A stretch of 64,000 nucleotides of DNA from Candidatus Regiella endosymbiont of Tuberolachnus salignus (GTDB lineage: Bacteria > Pseudomonadota > Gammaproteobacteria > Enterobacterales > Enterobacteriaceae): NCBI RefSeq assembly GCF_964020115.1, contig NZ_OZ026542.1, positions 124,001 through 188,000 of the forward strand. Reading direction: 5' to 3'. This document shows, in pieces, positions 45,437-57,469 of this stretch (the first letter of the stretch is position 1; every line of letters begins with the position of its first letter). A program made the position numbers and the translations under genes. The notes under the pieces are model-generated. The model was not told the DNA's origin, searched no databases, and saw only the letters and a list, made by a program, of their open reading frames with translations.

Positions 45437-45675
45437 TGCTTACCCTCTAAATTGTATAAATCAGCAACAATATCGTATGTCATAATTTATCTCATGAGCT
45501 TACTGAAAATGAATACTGACCCCACAGTCTGATTATTGAGAGCCACGCTCTTGATTAGATTTACTGTGTGGAGCGAATTTTGGATTACCTAGTACTTGTA
45601 TTGTTGTGTACACAACGAAAACTAGGCCTAGGCCGCATTAACTTAAGCATACGCGCAATAATTTTGCAATGAAGT

Positions 45676-45837
45676 TACCGTTCGCCTTTGAAGCCGCCGC
45701 GTTGTTGGCTGCGGGTACTCGCCTCATCAGGTAGTCTGTCTACGCTCATCGGTCGCCCGCCCTGGCAGCCGAAGGCAACTTAAAAGACGAAGGGTATATT
45801 TGAAATTTTTTGTATTCGTTGATACTTCGAACAGGCT
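45676..45837. repeat. Family A repeat followed by a family E piece
   Basis: Family A with a decayed left terminus (gttaccgttcgcctttgaag) ends GACGAAGGGTATA at 45798. The E-like stretch tttgaaattttttgtattcg, then acttcgaacaggc, follows. This again places A within E. Confidence 0.75.
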
Positions 45838-45857
45838 TAACCTTACTACTTTAATAA

Positions 45858-46793
45858 TTACACTGATAAACTAAATTGCTTTAATAATGATTTCATCCAT
45901 TGATGACCTTTGTCTCTGTCGGTTGATTCATGCCAGGTTAGATTACAAGCACGCTTTGCATTTTCCCAAGGCAATGGAACGGGTTTTAAGTTAAGTGTTC
46001 CATTGCAAGCTTGCACTAACCAGCGAGGAGCAATAGCCACAAAATAGGTTTGTGATACCACACTGAGTACACTATTCATATCCGTACTTTCATAAGCTAT
46101 CGCTTGTATACTTTCAGTGGATTGATAATAAGGTTTGCTAAAAGAACCCTTGTGATCCAGAGAAACAACGGCGTGAGATTCAAGGAATAATTGTTCTGCC
46201 GATATCGAATTTTCGATACGTGGGTGATCTTTTGCCACGGCTAAAACCAGCTCATCATGAAACAACGCGAGCCGATGAAAATTTGCACTTTCGAATTCGG
46301 TTTCCTGATAGCGTAGTTGGTGTTCAATATTATCATTTAGATAGGATTTAATAGTTAACTGTACGTAGGGCGCCGCTTGCCGAACAGCATTAATTATCTG
46401 GGCAGTTAAGCGAACATCTAAAGGACTACAAATCGATAGATTAAACAGACGCTCACTATTTTTAGGTTCAAAACTGGCACCCGGTAGTTCATTGTGTACT
46501 AATTGTAATGCCTGACGTACCGGACCAAAAAGTTCACGTGCTCGTGAAGTAGGTTGGATACCGCGTCCATAACGAAAAAAAAGCTCATCATCAAACATAA
46601 TTTTTAAGCGTGCAACTGCGTTACTTACTGCTGGCTGTGACATCCCTAACGACTGTGCAGCACGTGTCACATTTTGCATTTGCATTACCGCATCAAATAC
46701 TGTCAGCAAATTAAGATCAACACTTCTCAAATGCACATCAGATTGTTCTTTTTGTGTGATTCCATTAGTTGTTACTAAATTGTATCCAGACAT
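45858..46793 (-). CDS. leuO: LysR-type regulator LeuO
   Basis: LeuO is a LysR-type pleiotropic regulator that counters H-NS silencing. The 311-residue product (314 in E. coli) has [19 protein letters not shown], the [22 protein letters not shown], and the effector domain with [12 protein letters not shown]. The C-terminal [19 protein letters not shown] and DKGHQWM are also conserved. The leuABCD operon that normally lies divergently beside leuO is absent. Confidence 0.93.
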   Translation of the reverse strand: MSGYNLVTTNGITQKEQSDVHLRSVDLNLLTVFDAVMQMQNVTRAAQSLGMSQPAVSNAVARLKIMFDDELFFRYGRGIQPTSRARELFGPVRQALQLVHNELPGASFEPKNSERLFNLSICSPLDVRLTAQIINAVRQAAPYVQLTIKSYLNDNIEHQLRYQETEFESANFHRLALFHDELVLAVAKDHPRIENSISAEQLFLESHAVVSLDHKGSFSKPYYQSTESIQAIAYESTDMNSVLSVVSQTYFVAIAPRWLVQACNGTLNLKPVPLPWENAKRACNLTWHESTDRDKGHQWMKSLLKQFSLSV

Positions 46794-47529
46794 ACTTAAC
46801 TCCCACTAAACCCTATGCAAATGAGACTATTGGCCGAAGATATGAAAGAAATGAGCAATTAATAGGCTCTAAGACCCATCACTCATCCCCCCCACGATCT
46901 AAATTATTATCACTTATCGACAACAATTGAGTCTCTTCCTTGTTAAAATTGAGTTTTATCTGATTTAACATCCCATAACTTATGAATATTTTTATTATCA
47001 AACATAAAAAATATTTATTAAAAATCTTTACTATTAATCAACTACTATTAATTTATAACAATTGATTGATAACAATGATAACACATGTACGATAAAAAAC
47101 TTAGGCCGCATAAATAAATCAATTTTAGTTAATTACCACTTCAAACAGAATAAATTTATTAAAATAAAAAATACATAACATCAATATTATTTGTACATAT
47201 TATTTAATTAATTAATATAATTTAAAATCTTCTCTGCTTTTTATCTTTCTCATCAAAAAAGCGTTAAAAATGTTCATCTGTAGCTGTATACAATATTTAT
47301 TGCTGGTTTTTTATTCAATATACGGCGCTCAAATTAAGATTTAGAGGAGGTGACAAAAATTAATTTATCCAAAACTAGACTAGGTTTTATGGATAAAAAA
47401 TTTTAGGATTGATTTTAGTTAAAACATTGTTATAAAAGTAATTTAATAAGAAGCTGAGAATATATACAACATTAGTACAAGCCGCGTAAACATTCGCTTA
47501 TGATGAGTTGTCTATAGCTAATACACAGG

Positions 47530-47554
47530 GTTATCCACAGGAATGGTGGATAAC
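47530..47554. promoter_or_regulatory. Perfect inverted repeat with DnaA-box match
   Basis: GTTATCCAC and GTGGATAAC (9-bp perfect arms, 7-nt loop) are present. The left arm with its next base is TTATCCACA, identical to the strong E. coli DnaA box. Few GATC sites and no oriC-flanking genes are nearby, so it is not called an origin. Confidence 0.45.
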
Positions 47555-47691
47555 TGCCTTCAACCCTTTTACCACGAGAGTTAATGAAAAATATCCGCTA
47601 GTATCGGTTACCTGATTTTTGGATTTTTTTAGCTGTTCTTAATATTTTTTTATTTCAATTTATTCTAAGTCTCAGCTTGCTTTATTAACAA

Positions 47692-47827
47692 GCCTATTCG
47701 AAATTTTCTTTAGCAATGCTAAATTGATTAAAAAACGCTCTAAAGAGCGTGGTTTAGATAGAATCAATGAGCATTTTGAGCGCGCTATTGACGAAGTATC
47801 AGCGAGCACAAGAAATTTCGAATAGGC
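47692..47827. repeat. Family E palindromic repeat, full length
   Basis: Termini GCCTATTCGAAATTTTCTT and AAGAAATTTCGAATAGGC are inverted. The interior contains gagcattttgagcgcgctat and gacgaagtatcagcgagcac, the family E core. Confidence 0.85.
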
Positions 47828-47923
47828 TCTTCGTGCATCAATCATGCATCACTATAATCTAGGCATTAGTGCGCTATTTTTGTGTTAACATCAGCAAAAG
47901 CTAATCAATTAAGGAGGTAAAAA

Positions 47924-48271
47924 ATGACGACGATTGAAAAAATTAAGCGCCAGATAGCAGAAAATCCTGTCATATTGTACATGAAAGGTTCACCACTGTT
48001 TCCACAATGCGGGTTTTCTGCACGTGCAGTGAAAATGATTATGGATTGTAAGGAACCCTTCGCCCACGTGGATATCTTACAAAACCCGGATATTCGGGCG
48101 GAACTTCCAACATTTGCTAATTGGCCTACTTTTCCTCAACTTTGGGTAGAGGGTGAATTAATCGGCGGTTACGATATTCTGAATGACATGAATAAAAATG
48201 GTGAATTACAACCACTATTAAAAGAAACGGCTGAGAAATACCGTTCCCCAGAAGCTAAAATTTCACAATAG
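47924..48271 (+). CDS. grxD: Monothiol glutaredoxin Grx4
   Basis: GrxD is a monothiol glutaredoxin that carries or transfers [2Fe-2S] clusters and works with BolA proteins. The 115-residue product has ILYMKGSPLFPQCGFS with the CGFS active site near residue 30, plus WPTFPQLWVEGELIGGYDI. AAGGAGG lies upstream of the ATG. Confidence 0.97.
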   Translation: MTTIEKIKRQIAENPVILYMKGSPLFPQCGFSARAVKMIMDCKEPFAHVDILQNPDIRAELPTFANWPTFPQLWVEGELIGGYDILNDMNKNGELQPLLKETAEKYRSPEAKISQ

Positions 48272-48305
48272 ACTTCTTTAGAGGTCTAATAAAACGGTTA
48301 CGAAT

Positions 48306-48938
48306 TCAAAGCGGCCAGCCACCTAAGCGTTTCCAACGGTTGACCAATTCGCAAAATAATTCAGCGGTTTGTTTGGTATCGTATAAGGCAGAATGTGCTT
48401 GACTACTTTCAAAAGTGATGCCAGCTTCTAAACAGGCTTTGGCCAACACGGTCTGTCCCAACACTAAAGCACTGAGTGCAGCGGTATCAAAAGTGACAAA
48501 AGAATGGAATGGATTGTGTTTTCTTAACCCCGTGCGTTCAGCGGCAGCCATAATAAAACGGTGATCGAAGGTCGCGTTATGGGCAACGACGACAGCTCGA
48601 GTACAACCTTCCCCTTTCATTCTTTTTCTTACCGCTTTGAAGATAGCTTGCAAGGCATCGTGCTCACTGATATCCCCCCTCAATGGATTGCTGGGATCTA
48701 TTCCATTAAATGATAACGAGTCTTGTTCTAAAATAGCGCCTTCAAAAGGGGTGACATGAAAATGCAAAGTTTCAGCGGGATGTAACCCTCCCTCATCATC
48801 CATTTGTAAAATCACTGCTGCTATTTCTAATAATGCGTTAGTTTGTGCATCAAATCCGCTGGTCTCTACATCAATAACAACTGGATAATATCCACGAAAA
48901 CGCTGGCTTAGGTTGTTAATATTGTCTTTATTTGCCAT
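48306..48938 (-). CDS. rnt: Ribonuclease T
   Basis: RNase T is a 3' exonuclease that matures the ends of tRNA and other stable RNAs. The 210-residue product has the DEDDh motifs: [23 protein letters not shown] and the final [13 protein letters not shown] with the catalytic His. It is convergent with grxD. The large lhr helicase gene that separates these two in E. coli is absent. Confidence 0.97.
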   Translation of the reverse strand: MANKDNINNLSQRFRGYYPVVIDVETSGFDAQTNALLEIAAVILQMDDEGGLHPAETLHFHVTPFEGAILEQDSLSFNGIDPSNPLRGDISEHDALQAIFKAVRKRMKGEGCTRAVVVAHNATFDHRFIMAAAERTGLRKHNPFHSFVTFDTAALSALVLGQTVLAKACLEAGITFESSQAHSALYDTKQTAELFCELVNRWKRLGGWPL

Positions 48939-49637
48939 TAAGTTTCTTATCTGTAATGAAATGCGCCGGTTATTATGTCAAATTTTTGAGTAGGATGCAG
49001 GAAATGATGTCAGCAATTAATGAAGACTGATAAAAACATCGCCAGATGTGTGTTAGTCAGGAACAAGATCACAGTAATAGCTATTCCTTCTTGTTGTGTT
49101 GCCATGAAAATTATACCCTCCTGTAGCCTAATTGAAAAAATGCTAATCTGATATAGATTTTTTGCCAAGATCAAAAAATAATTAAACACTTTGAGTAATA
49201 ATAGAAACTTATATTTTTTATTTTTGTTAACCATTTATTCTTTAAAATAGAAGGCATTATATTCAAGACTAGTATTGAAATGATATAAGATGAAAGGGCT
49301 AGACTACTTATTGTGTTATTAATGAAAAAATTAAATAAAGCCGTTTTCGCCAACCGCTTTTGAATATAATTTTTTCTATTCTATTTATTACATCGAAAGA
49401 TTATGCTATCCTCCGCGCCTTCATGTTACATTAACAACTCACTGATGTTGAAAATCAAAGATTGAGGAACGATTTGTTTCATTACGTTAATAGATAAAAA
49501 TGCATTAATTGCTTATATTATGAATACAAACAATTATAAATTAATCAACTAATGGTTCATTGATTAATTTTCTGCATATTAATATTATCTATTCTTCAGT
49601 ATAAAGAACCGTTTACAATGTTATTTTGGTTAAAAAA
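48939..49637. other. AT-rich spacer upstream of the autotransporter
   Basis: About 700 bases, AT-rich. Apart from one possible small minus-strand ORF (49010-49105) I see no gene. The last 200 bases presumably hold the promoter of the downstream surface-protein locus. Confidence 0.55.
49010..49105 (-). CDS. Possible 31-residue membrane protein
   Basis: The sequence reads MATQQEGIAITVILFLTNTH and continues hydrophobic to VFINC. A strong Shine-Dalgarno (CAGGAGGGTAT) lies about 12 bases upstream. It has one likely membrane segment (residues 8-28). Such small proteins are easily missed, but the evidence is only a good ribosome-binding site plus hydrophobicity. Confidence 0.4.
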   Translation of the reverse strand: MATQQEGIAITVILFLTNTHLAMFLSVFINC

Positions 49638-51824
49638 ATGCAACGTATTCTATTTAAAAAATCACACGTTAAATTAATTTATTTTAGCGTTTTTTTCTTT
49701 GTTATCATGCTAATGTTTAGCCCGTTATTCGCGCGACAAAATGAAGCAGTGGCGGAGTCACATCCCAATAATTGTTATCAACTTAATGAAAATTATTTAT
49801 TTTCTAATCAACCTTTAAATTGTGATTCGGATTTATTAAGCAATAAAAAACATGATAAAAATAACAATAAAAGTGACCACTTACCCGATTTGTTATCCCC
49901 ACAAGAGGGGTATCAATTCATAGACAATGATAAAATTAATCCACTAAATACTCTTCAAGCAGTGGCAAGCAAAGATTGGAATAATATTACCACTGATAAA
50001 ATAAATAGAGAGGCAAAAACGAAGATAAAGAGCACTGCGCAACATTATTTTCTGACCCCGCTACAACAAAAAATTCAGTCATTATTATCGCATTTAGGGC
50101 AAGCGCAATTTAATTTATCCGTTGATGATCATGGACGTTTTAGTAAAAGCAATGCGTTATTATTTACCCCTTGGTATGACAACCAGAAACAATTATTTTT
50201 TTCACAGATGGGTATCCATGATCAACAAGGACGTGTTATCACTAATTTTGGTATTGGACAACGTTTTGATATACACGAGAATAATTGGCGCTGGGGTTAT
50301 AATATTTTTTTAGATTATGATTTAAGTCGTCATCATCGGCGTTTAGGGATGGGTTTAGAGACCTCGATAGACTATTTTAAATTGGCAACCAATTATTACC
50401 ATCCATTATCAAAGTGGCGTGGTTCTGCTGATATGAAAGATTTTCTTGAACGTCCAGCACAAGGATTTGATATTCGTGGGCAAGGTTACCTGCCCGCTTA
50501 TCCTCAATTCGGTATTTCAGTGAAATATGAACAATACTTTGGTGATCAAGTCGCACTCTTTGGCGTTGATAAAAAAACATGGCAGCAAGATCCCTATTCT
50601 GTCACCTTGGGGCTTGATTACACCCCTTTTACTCTAGCAACCATCAATATAAGCCATAAACAAGGACAGAAAGACCACAAAGATACACAATTTGGCTTGA
50701 CGTTGAATTACCAATGGGGTGTTCCATTAAATCAACAATTGGATCCGCAAAAGGTAGCGGAGCGCCGGAGTTTAAAAGGGAGTCGCTTTGATGTAGTGGA
50801 TCGTAATTACAATATTGTTCTTGAATATAAAGAAAAACAGATTATCAGCGTTGATCTCCCACCGGTACCAGCAGGATTATTAGAAGGGGATAGCTATACC
50901 CTACAGCCGTTATTTAAGAGCAAATATCCTATCAGTAAAATACGTTGGCTTGGCGATAAAATGGTGCTTTCTTTACTGCCCACGGCGGGTGATCTCAACC
51001 CTCAGGGTTGGAAAATTACAATACCTGCCTGGCAGCCAATATCAAAACATAATAATACTTATCGCCTAGCGCTTGAAATTACTGATCAAAAAGGCAATAC
51101 CGCGATTTCTAACGATATACATATTCTGAGCACTCACCATCGAAAAGGAAAATTATCGATTGTAGGAGATAACAGTGCCACTGCCAGCGGTGCAGACACT
51201 GATGCGATTTTATTGAAAATTAATCTACAAGATCATAAAGGGATGCCTATTCAGAATGCGGACATAAAACCAAGCTGGCATCTGGTAAAAACAGATGGAA
51301 AAAAAGTGCCATTAGTGATGGAAAAATCTTGCCCTAACGACAGTAATGGGCAAGTGACTCCTTGTGTCCGCATTGTCGAGACGACTAAAAAAGGAGGCGA
51401 AAATAAAATTAAACTTATTAGTAGCCTGCCCGGAAATTTTAAATTAGCCGCATCAATGTCAGATTACGGTGAAAGTAATAGCGTATCTTTATCTTTCAAT
51501 GAGACGGGGAGTCGTGCGGCGGTAGTTCGGGTAGAAGTCATCGATGCAAAAAAAGTAGATCTACTCAGCACTAAAAGTATCCCGCTTATCGGAGAGCGCT
51601 ATCAGGTGAAGTTTTACGCTAAAAATGGTGAAGACATTACACAGCAAATACCGGCCAATAGTATCAAATGGTGGTTACACGGTGAAAACATCGAATGCAA
51701 TGCCTCACTTAACGATCATGACACCGGAATGCGTGGATATACTTTTACGCCTCGTAGACAGGAAGAAAGTAATACTGGTCTAACTTGTGGCGATCAAGGA
51801 TTTAAAATTAAGGTTACTTATTAA
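49638..51824 (+). CDS. Inverse autotransporter (intimin/invasin-like) beta-barrel protein
   Basis: It resembles type Ve secretion proteins, in which an N-terminal outer-membrane barrel exports a C-terminal passenger. A signal segment (HVKLIYFSVFFFVIMLM, ending near FA) and a helical periplasmic part are followed by the barrel: FTPWYDNQKQLFFSQMGIH, NFGIGQRF, WGYNIFLDYDLSRHHRRLGMG and QFGLTLNYQWGVPL. A linker (RYDVVDRNYNIVLEYKE-like, here RFDVVDRNYNIVLEYK) follows. The passenger is short, with Ig-like (Big-type) domains, and ends CGDQGFKIKVTY. That ending resembles the ends of the two genes that follow. ATG at 49638 or TTG at 49626 could be the start. Confidence 0.88.
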   Translation: MQRILFKKSHVKLIYFSVFFFVIMLMFSPLFARQNEAVAESHPNNCYQLNENYLFSNQPLNCDSDLLSNKKHDKNNNKSDHLPDLLSPQEGYQFIDNDKINPLNTLQAVASKDWNNITTDKINREAKTKIKSTAQHYFLTPLQQKIQSLLSHLGQAQFNLSVDDHGRFSKSNALLFTPWYDNQKQLFFSQMGIHDQQGRVITNFGIGQRFDIHENNWRWGYNIFLDYDLSRHHRRLGMGLETSIDYFKLATNYYHPLSKWRGSADMKDFLERPAQGFDIRGQGYLPAYPQFGISVKYEQYFGDQVALFGVDKKTWQQDPYSVTLGLDYTPFTLATINISHKQGQKDHKDTQFGLTLNYQWGVPLNQQLDPQKVAERRSLKGSRFDVVDRNYNIVLEYKEKQIISVDLPPVPAGLLEGDSYTLQPLFKSKYPISKIRWLGDKMVLSLLPTAGDLNPQGWKITIPAWQPISKHNNTYRLALEITDQKGNTAISNDIHILSTHHRKGKLSIVGDNSATASGADTDAILLKINLQDHKGMPIQNADIKPSWHLVKTDGKKVPLVMEKSCPNDSNGQVTPCVRIVETTKKGGENKIKLISSLPGNFKLAASMSDYGESNSVSLSFNETGSRAAVVRVEVIDAKKVDLLSTKSIPLIGERYQVKFYAKNGEDITQQIPANSIKWWLHGENIECNASLNDHDTGMRGYTFTPRRQEESNTGLTCGDQGFKIKVTY

Positions 51825-51847
51825 AGAGGCTAAAGGTAGAGGGCTTA

Positions 51848-51985
51848 GAGACTATTCGAAATCTTCTTGAGCAACGCTCAGACGAGGCAAAAGCGGACGA
51901 AACAGCGCAGTTTACATAGCATAAATGAGCATTTTGAGCTTGTTTTTAACGAAGTATCAGCGAGTACAAGAGATTTCAAGCTGTT
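51848..51985. repeat. Family E repeat between surface-protein genes
   Basis: Arms gactattcgaaatcttcttg and acaagagatttcaag enclose the core gagcattttgagcttgtttt. Codons from this repeat form a false N-terminal extension of the next ORF. Confidence 0.75.
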
Positions 51986-52011
51986 GGATAAAAACTCATG
52001 GAATAAAGGGT

Positions 52012-52938
52012 ATGACATTAGTATTAAAGAAAACCGCCATTATTTTAATTACAGTAATTTTATGGTTGAGCGGCAGTTATTCGGCGGTGATTGCCGATCC
52101 GGAAACCGCTGCCGATTCAAACATTATCCCAGGCACAAGAATGAGCAAGGAAACAGCAAGAATACAGGGACGGAAGCCCACGATCAGCGCGCCTTCTACT
52201 CATCAACCTGATATGGCAGATATTAGTCGAGTTTCAGCTGTTGAAGGAAAATTCACCCCTGGAGATACCCTAAAGTTGATCTACGACTACTATGATGAAG
52301 ACGGTGATGTCGATAAAAGTATCGTGAACTGGTTTTATACTTTAGAGGGTGTTGATTACCCTATTCCGGATGCCGTCAATACTTTAGCTGATCATTCAAC
52401 ACCAGGTAGTTCAATGGTCACCCTCCCCCCGCAGGCAGAAGGAGCGTCAGCGATCAAAGCACGCATTCAAGTCGCCTCTGCTTACGGTTATCCTAATCTT
52501 GGTAAGCTGATAACCATCAACGAGATGAGCCAATCGAATGTTCATATCACTGAGAAAAAACTAACGATGGCCACCGGCGGTATTTTTTTGGCAACAGATA
52601 ACCCTCATGCGGGTTCAGGCGCACAAGATTACACTTTGCCGGGCGCGCCGAATTTAATCATCGGCGAAACCTATTTATTCCGCGCGTGGATCGATAACAA
52701 TAAAAATCGAATTTGGGATGTAAACGAAACTGATATCACTCGCAATCTCAAAGAAATTCAATGGATATTAAACGGCAATAATGTGATGGCCGTTGGAAAC
52801 AAATCACCTTCAATATTGGATAAAAGAGCAGTGTCTGGCGCTATTACCGACCAATATACGATACCTATCAACAGCCGCTCTAAATCAGGCGCACTAGCCG
52901 GAGATCAAGGCTTCAATTTAATGGTTGAATTTAATTAA
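52012..52938 (+). CDS. Secreted ZirS/ZirU-like protein 1
   Basis: The predicted exported protein (308 residues) has a signal peptide (KKTAIILITVILWLSGSYSA). After it comes the motif ARIQGRKPTISAP, then an Ig-like domain containing DYYDEDGDVDKSIVNWFY, and a C-terminus ending LAGDQGFNLMVEFN. In Salmonella, ZirT (barrel) exports ZirS and ZirU. Layout and motifs here suggest the same kind of partner, but that assignment is from memory and gene context. The start at 52012 avoids codons derived from the repeat. Confidence 0.65.
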   Translation: MTLVLKKTAIILITVILWLSGSYSAVIADPETAADSNIIPGTRMSKETARIQGRKPTISAPSTHQPDMADISRVSAVEGKFTPGDTLKLIYDYYDEDGDVDKSIVNWFYTLEGVDYPIPDAVNTLADHSTPGSSMVTLPPQAEGASAIKARIQVASAYGYPNLGKLITINEMSQSNVHITEKKLTMATGGIFLATDNPHAGSGAQDYTLPGAPNLIIGETYLFRAWIDNNKNRIWDVNETDITRNLKEIQWILNGNNVMAVGNKSPSILDKRAVSGAITDQYTIPINSRSKSGALAGDQGFNLMVEFN

Positions 52939-52980
52939 CCATCGAAACAGATCCTACTAGAAAAAGAAGGAAGAAATAAA

Positions 52981-53814
52981 ATGAAGAGATTTTTTATTTT
53001 AAAAAAAATAATACTGTTATTGGTGTTAATCCATTACGGCACCAATGGTGCTTATGCAATAAGGACACAGCCTACCTCTATTATTCAAGGGCATGCACCG
53101 AAATTAAATAAGATTGATTTTTTATTTAGCGGATCGGGTACGAAATTCACCATAGGTGAAAAGATCCAGTTAGAATATAGCTATCAGGATGAAGATGGTG
53201 ATGCCGATGATTCAGCAAATCACATAGAATGGTATGCCATCACATCAACAGGTGAAAAACAACTCCCGGCGACCGATATTACTAATACATCAGCACCAGA
53301 CAACTCAGCTACAGGTAAAAGTACATTAACTATTCCAACGTCGGCTCTAGGAGCGACTGGATTTAAAGTAAAAATAATACCGACGTCGCTAACCGGTATT
53401 CCTCATATAGGTGAAATTATCACTATTGATGATATTACTGCTAATCCACATGGCACTCCTATTAGCGTTACCGGCCCCGTCGGCTTTGGCGATAAACTTC
53501 CTTCACATATCGTGCCCGGCATTTATGCTAGCACCGATACTGGCTTTACAACGAACCTGATTGGTAATTCAGCTTCGTTGCAAGTAAACAATAAATATAT
53601 ATTCAAATTATTCGATAACGGCCAAGATATTACTGATCGCGTTAATTATACTTGGTATTTAGAAGGAAAAAGTGCCACAGACGGAAAATCAGGAGCATTT
53701 AATACAGGAGTAAAAAACACAGATTATACCGTCCCCGCTAATATTACAGCCACATTAATAACGGGTTCAATTGATGGTGCTCAGGGATTCAGTTTAGCCG
53801 TCGATTATGAATAA
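52981..53814 (+). CDS. Secreted ZirS/ZirU-like protein 2
   Basis: A 277-residue exported protein with a signal peptide (FFILKKIILLLVLIHYG, cleaved near AYA). It repeats the plan of its neighbour: SIIQGHAPKLNK after the signal, LEYSYQDEDGDADDSANHIEW in the Ig-like part, and the C-terminal IDGAQGFSLAVDYE. The shared motifs imply duplication from a common ancestor. AGAAGG precedes the ATG. It probably works with the upstream barrel protein. Confidence 0.65.
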   Translation: MKRFFILKKIILLLVLIHYGTNGAYAIRTQPTSIIQGHAPKLNKIDFLFSGSGTKFTIGEKIQLEYSYQDEDGDADDSANHIEWYAITSTGEKQLPATDITNTSAPDNSATGKSTLTIPTSALGATGFKVKIIPTSLTGIPHIGEIITIDDITANPHGTPISVTGPVGFGDKLPSHIVPGIYASTDTGFTTNLIGNSASLQVNNKYIFKLFDNGQDITDRVNYTWYLEGKSATDGKSGAFNTGVKNTDYTVPANITATLITGSIDGAQGFSLAVDYE

Positions 53815-53849
53815 TTTAATTTTTATCGTAAAAGCTAATGACAATATTA

Positions 53850-53976
53850 CTCAATGAATTTCGAGTTACGGCAAGGCGGCAATCAATCGAATCCCAGGAG
53901 TATACAGGTAAGTACATAAATGGGATGAAAATGAGCAGCCAACGCCGCCGTAACTTGAAAGGCGAAGGGTATATAT
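53850..53976. repeat. Family C repeat inside the secreted-protein cluster
   Basis: The left terminus is decayed (tactcaatgaatttcgagtt), while the right terminus cttgaaaggcgaagggtata is intact. It separates the second and third secreted-protein genes. Confidence 0.8.
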
Positions 53977-54004
53977 AAGCTTAAAGAAGTAGGAACATTA
54001 TTAA

Positions 54005-54862
54005 ATGAATCCACATGGTACGCGCAATAAAAATAAAAGCTTAACCTCCATCAGTTATTGGCTATGGTTATATCTTCTGACTTTATTGGTTTGTTCTCCA
54101 GCGGCTGCAATTTTTAGTGGTAAAACAGGCGTTATCCATGGACGCCCGCCGATGGCTAATGGTGTTTTGCATGTACTGGCACCTGATGGTACTAAGCTGC
54201 AAGATAACGCTATTTTGAGCTTATCAGACAGCCCAGCACAATTTACTCTTTCCAATATAACCAGAGATATCTCTGTATCAGATAAAGATGGTGATGCAGG
54301 ATTAAGCAGCAGAATCGAGGATCGGCGCTCTACTTTTATTTGGCAGTCTGGAGGGAAAGATCTGAGTGAAGATGAAAAATCACGTTCGTTTAATGCTATG
54401 CAGGCTGAAGGTAAAAAATATACATTGATCGTTGAGACGGCGGTGTTGGCAAGTTCTAGCAGCGGTATACCCAGAGACAAATGGCATCGGTTATCCCGGA
54501 CTTATCAATTACGTGTTACCAACACCTTCATTACTCCGAACAATATGATAATAACCGGTAGTAAAATAAACGCGGATGGCTCTAAAACTTACCGCATAAA
54601 GATTATTGTGACCGATGAAAAGGGAAACCCGGTTGCTGATCAGGATGTAAGAATACGCACCACTCATCAAGCGGCTCTTGATCCAAATGGAGCGATTCCA
54701 CGCATTAACGGTCGATTAAGCCCATTGATTGTACAAAACATGAAAACGAATAAAAAAGGTATAATAACCATTAGCGTTACTAATACTAAAGCGGTTAACA
54801 GTTCTGTTTTTGCGCAATTAAACAATAACAGTGAGCAAGAAAAAAAGTTATCTTTTCCGTAG
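54005..54862 (+). CDS. Secreted ZirS/ZirU-like protein 3
   Basis: A 285-residue exported protein with signal/membrane segment LWLYLLTLLVCSPAAA. It carries the locus motif VIHGRPPMANG and a DKDGDAG segment like the two upstream proteins. Its C-terminal half differs: a bacterial Ig-like (Big_1-type) domain with IIVTDEKGNPVADQDVRI and GIITISVTNTKAV. A family C repeat separates it from the preceding gene, so it may be transcribed separately. Confidence 0.65.
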   Translation: MNPHGTRNKNKSLTSISYWLWLYLLTLLVCSPAAAIFSGKTGVIHGRPPMANGVLHVLAPDGTKLQDNAILSLSDSPAQFTLSNITRDISVSDKDGDAGLSSRIEDRRSTFIWQSGGKDLSEDEKSRSFNAMQAEGKKYTLIVETAVLASSSSGIPRDKWHRLSRTYQLRVTNTFITPNNMIITGSKINADGSKTYRIKIIVTDEKGNPVADQDVRIRTTHQAALDPNGAIPRINGRLSPLIVQNMKTNKKGIITISVTNTKAVNSSVFAQLNNNSEQEKKLSFP

Positions 54863-54892
54863 AATTAGGATACATTCATCGATACAAACTTT

Positions 54893-55019
54893 TATAACCG
54901 AATCAGTTTAATTTGATTCAAGGCAGAGGAGCGCAAACAGTACAAACAGTACAAACAGTACAAATAGTACGGCAAGCGACGACAACACTTAAATCAAATT
55001 AAACTGATTTGGCTGTATC
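54893..55019. repeat. Family D repeat with expanded trinucleotide-like core
   Basis: Termini tataaccgaatcagtttaat and attaaactgatttggctgta. The core contains three or four near-copies of acagtacaa, so this copy is longer than the others. Confidence 0.8.
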
Positions 55020-55096
55020 ACAGGAGACAATAGTGGCTAAGATTTTTTAAAATAGATAACATGCTTTGATCTTAAGATAAAAATAAGGTGAAAAAA

Positions 55097-55360
55097 ATGA
55101 AAAAATTAACACTAAAGGAAATGACAGTAAGTGAACAATTTGAAGTGAAAACCCAGCTGGGAAGAAGTAAAGCGAACCTGGGTCGCACGCTCACGAATGC
55201 CGAGCAAAACAGAATTAAAGATATGGCCGTGAATAAAATTATGCAAAAACGCGCCGATGTTATCAAAGCGACACGTTTAGAAAAAAAAATAGCAAAAACA
55301 ACATTAAATACAGCAACTTTTAATTGGTCAGCTTCGATCAATACCCGGCCAGCAAGATAA
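55097..55360 (+). CDS. Small basic protein of unknown function
   Basis: I do not recognise this 87-residue protein. It is rich in Lys, Arg and Thr, without signal peptide or membrane segment, and ends TATFNWSASINTRPAR. ATG at 55097 has AAGGTG six bases upstream; the GTG at 55088 is part of that site. It lies just after the secreted-protein cluster and a family D repeat, and is convergent with cmoB. Confidence 0.55.
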   Translation: MKKLTLKEMTVSEQFEVKTQLGRSKANLGRTLTNAEQNRIKDMAVNKIMQKRADVIKATRLEKKIAKTTLNTATFNWSASINTRPAR

Positions 55361-55395
55361 ATAAAAAAACTTAACCACATTATTGATTGGGGCGT

Positions 55396-57469
<2,074 letters not shown>

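Larger units (their letters stand above)
46794..47923. other. Very AT-rich leuO-grxD spacer
   Basis: About 1.1 kb without a supported gene. 46960-47340 is especially AT-rich, consistent with a leuO/H-NS-type control region. Notable parts are an orphan strong Shine-Dalgarno (aggaggtga, 47345-47353) with no convincing ORF after it, an inverted repeat containing a DnaA-box match (47530-47554), and a family E repeat (47692-47827). Confidence 0.6.

Noticed and set aside
47100-47560. Replication origin suggested by AT-richness and a TTATCCACA box
   Set aside because: Only one perfect DnaA box and its mirror are present, GATC sites are few, and the flanking genes (leuO, grxD) are not origin neighbours.
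51925-52011. 29-codon N-terminal extension of the first secreted-protein ORF
   Set aside because: These codons derive from a family E repeat. A signal peptide starts properly at 52012.
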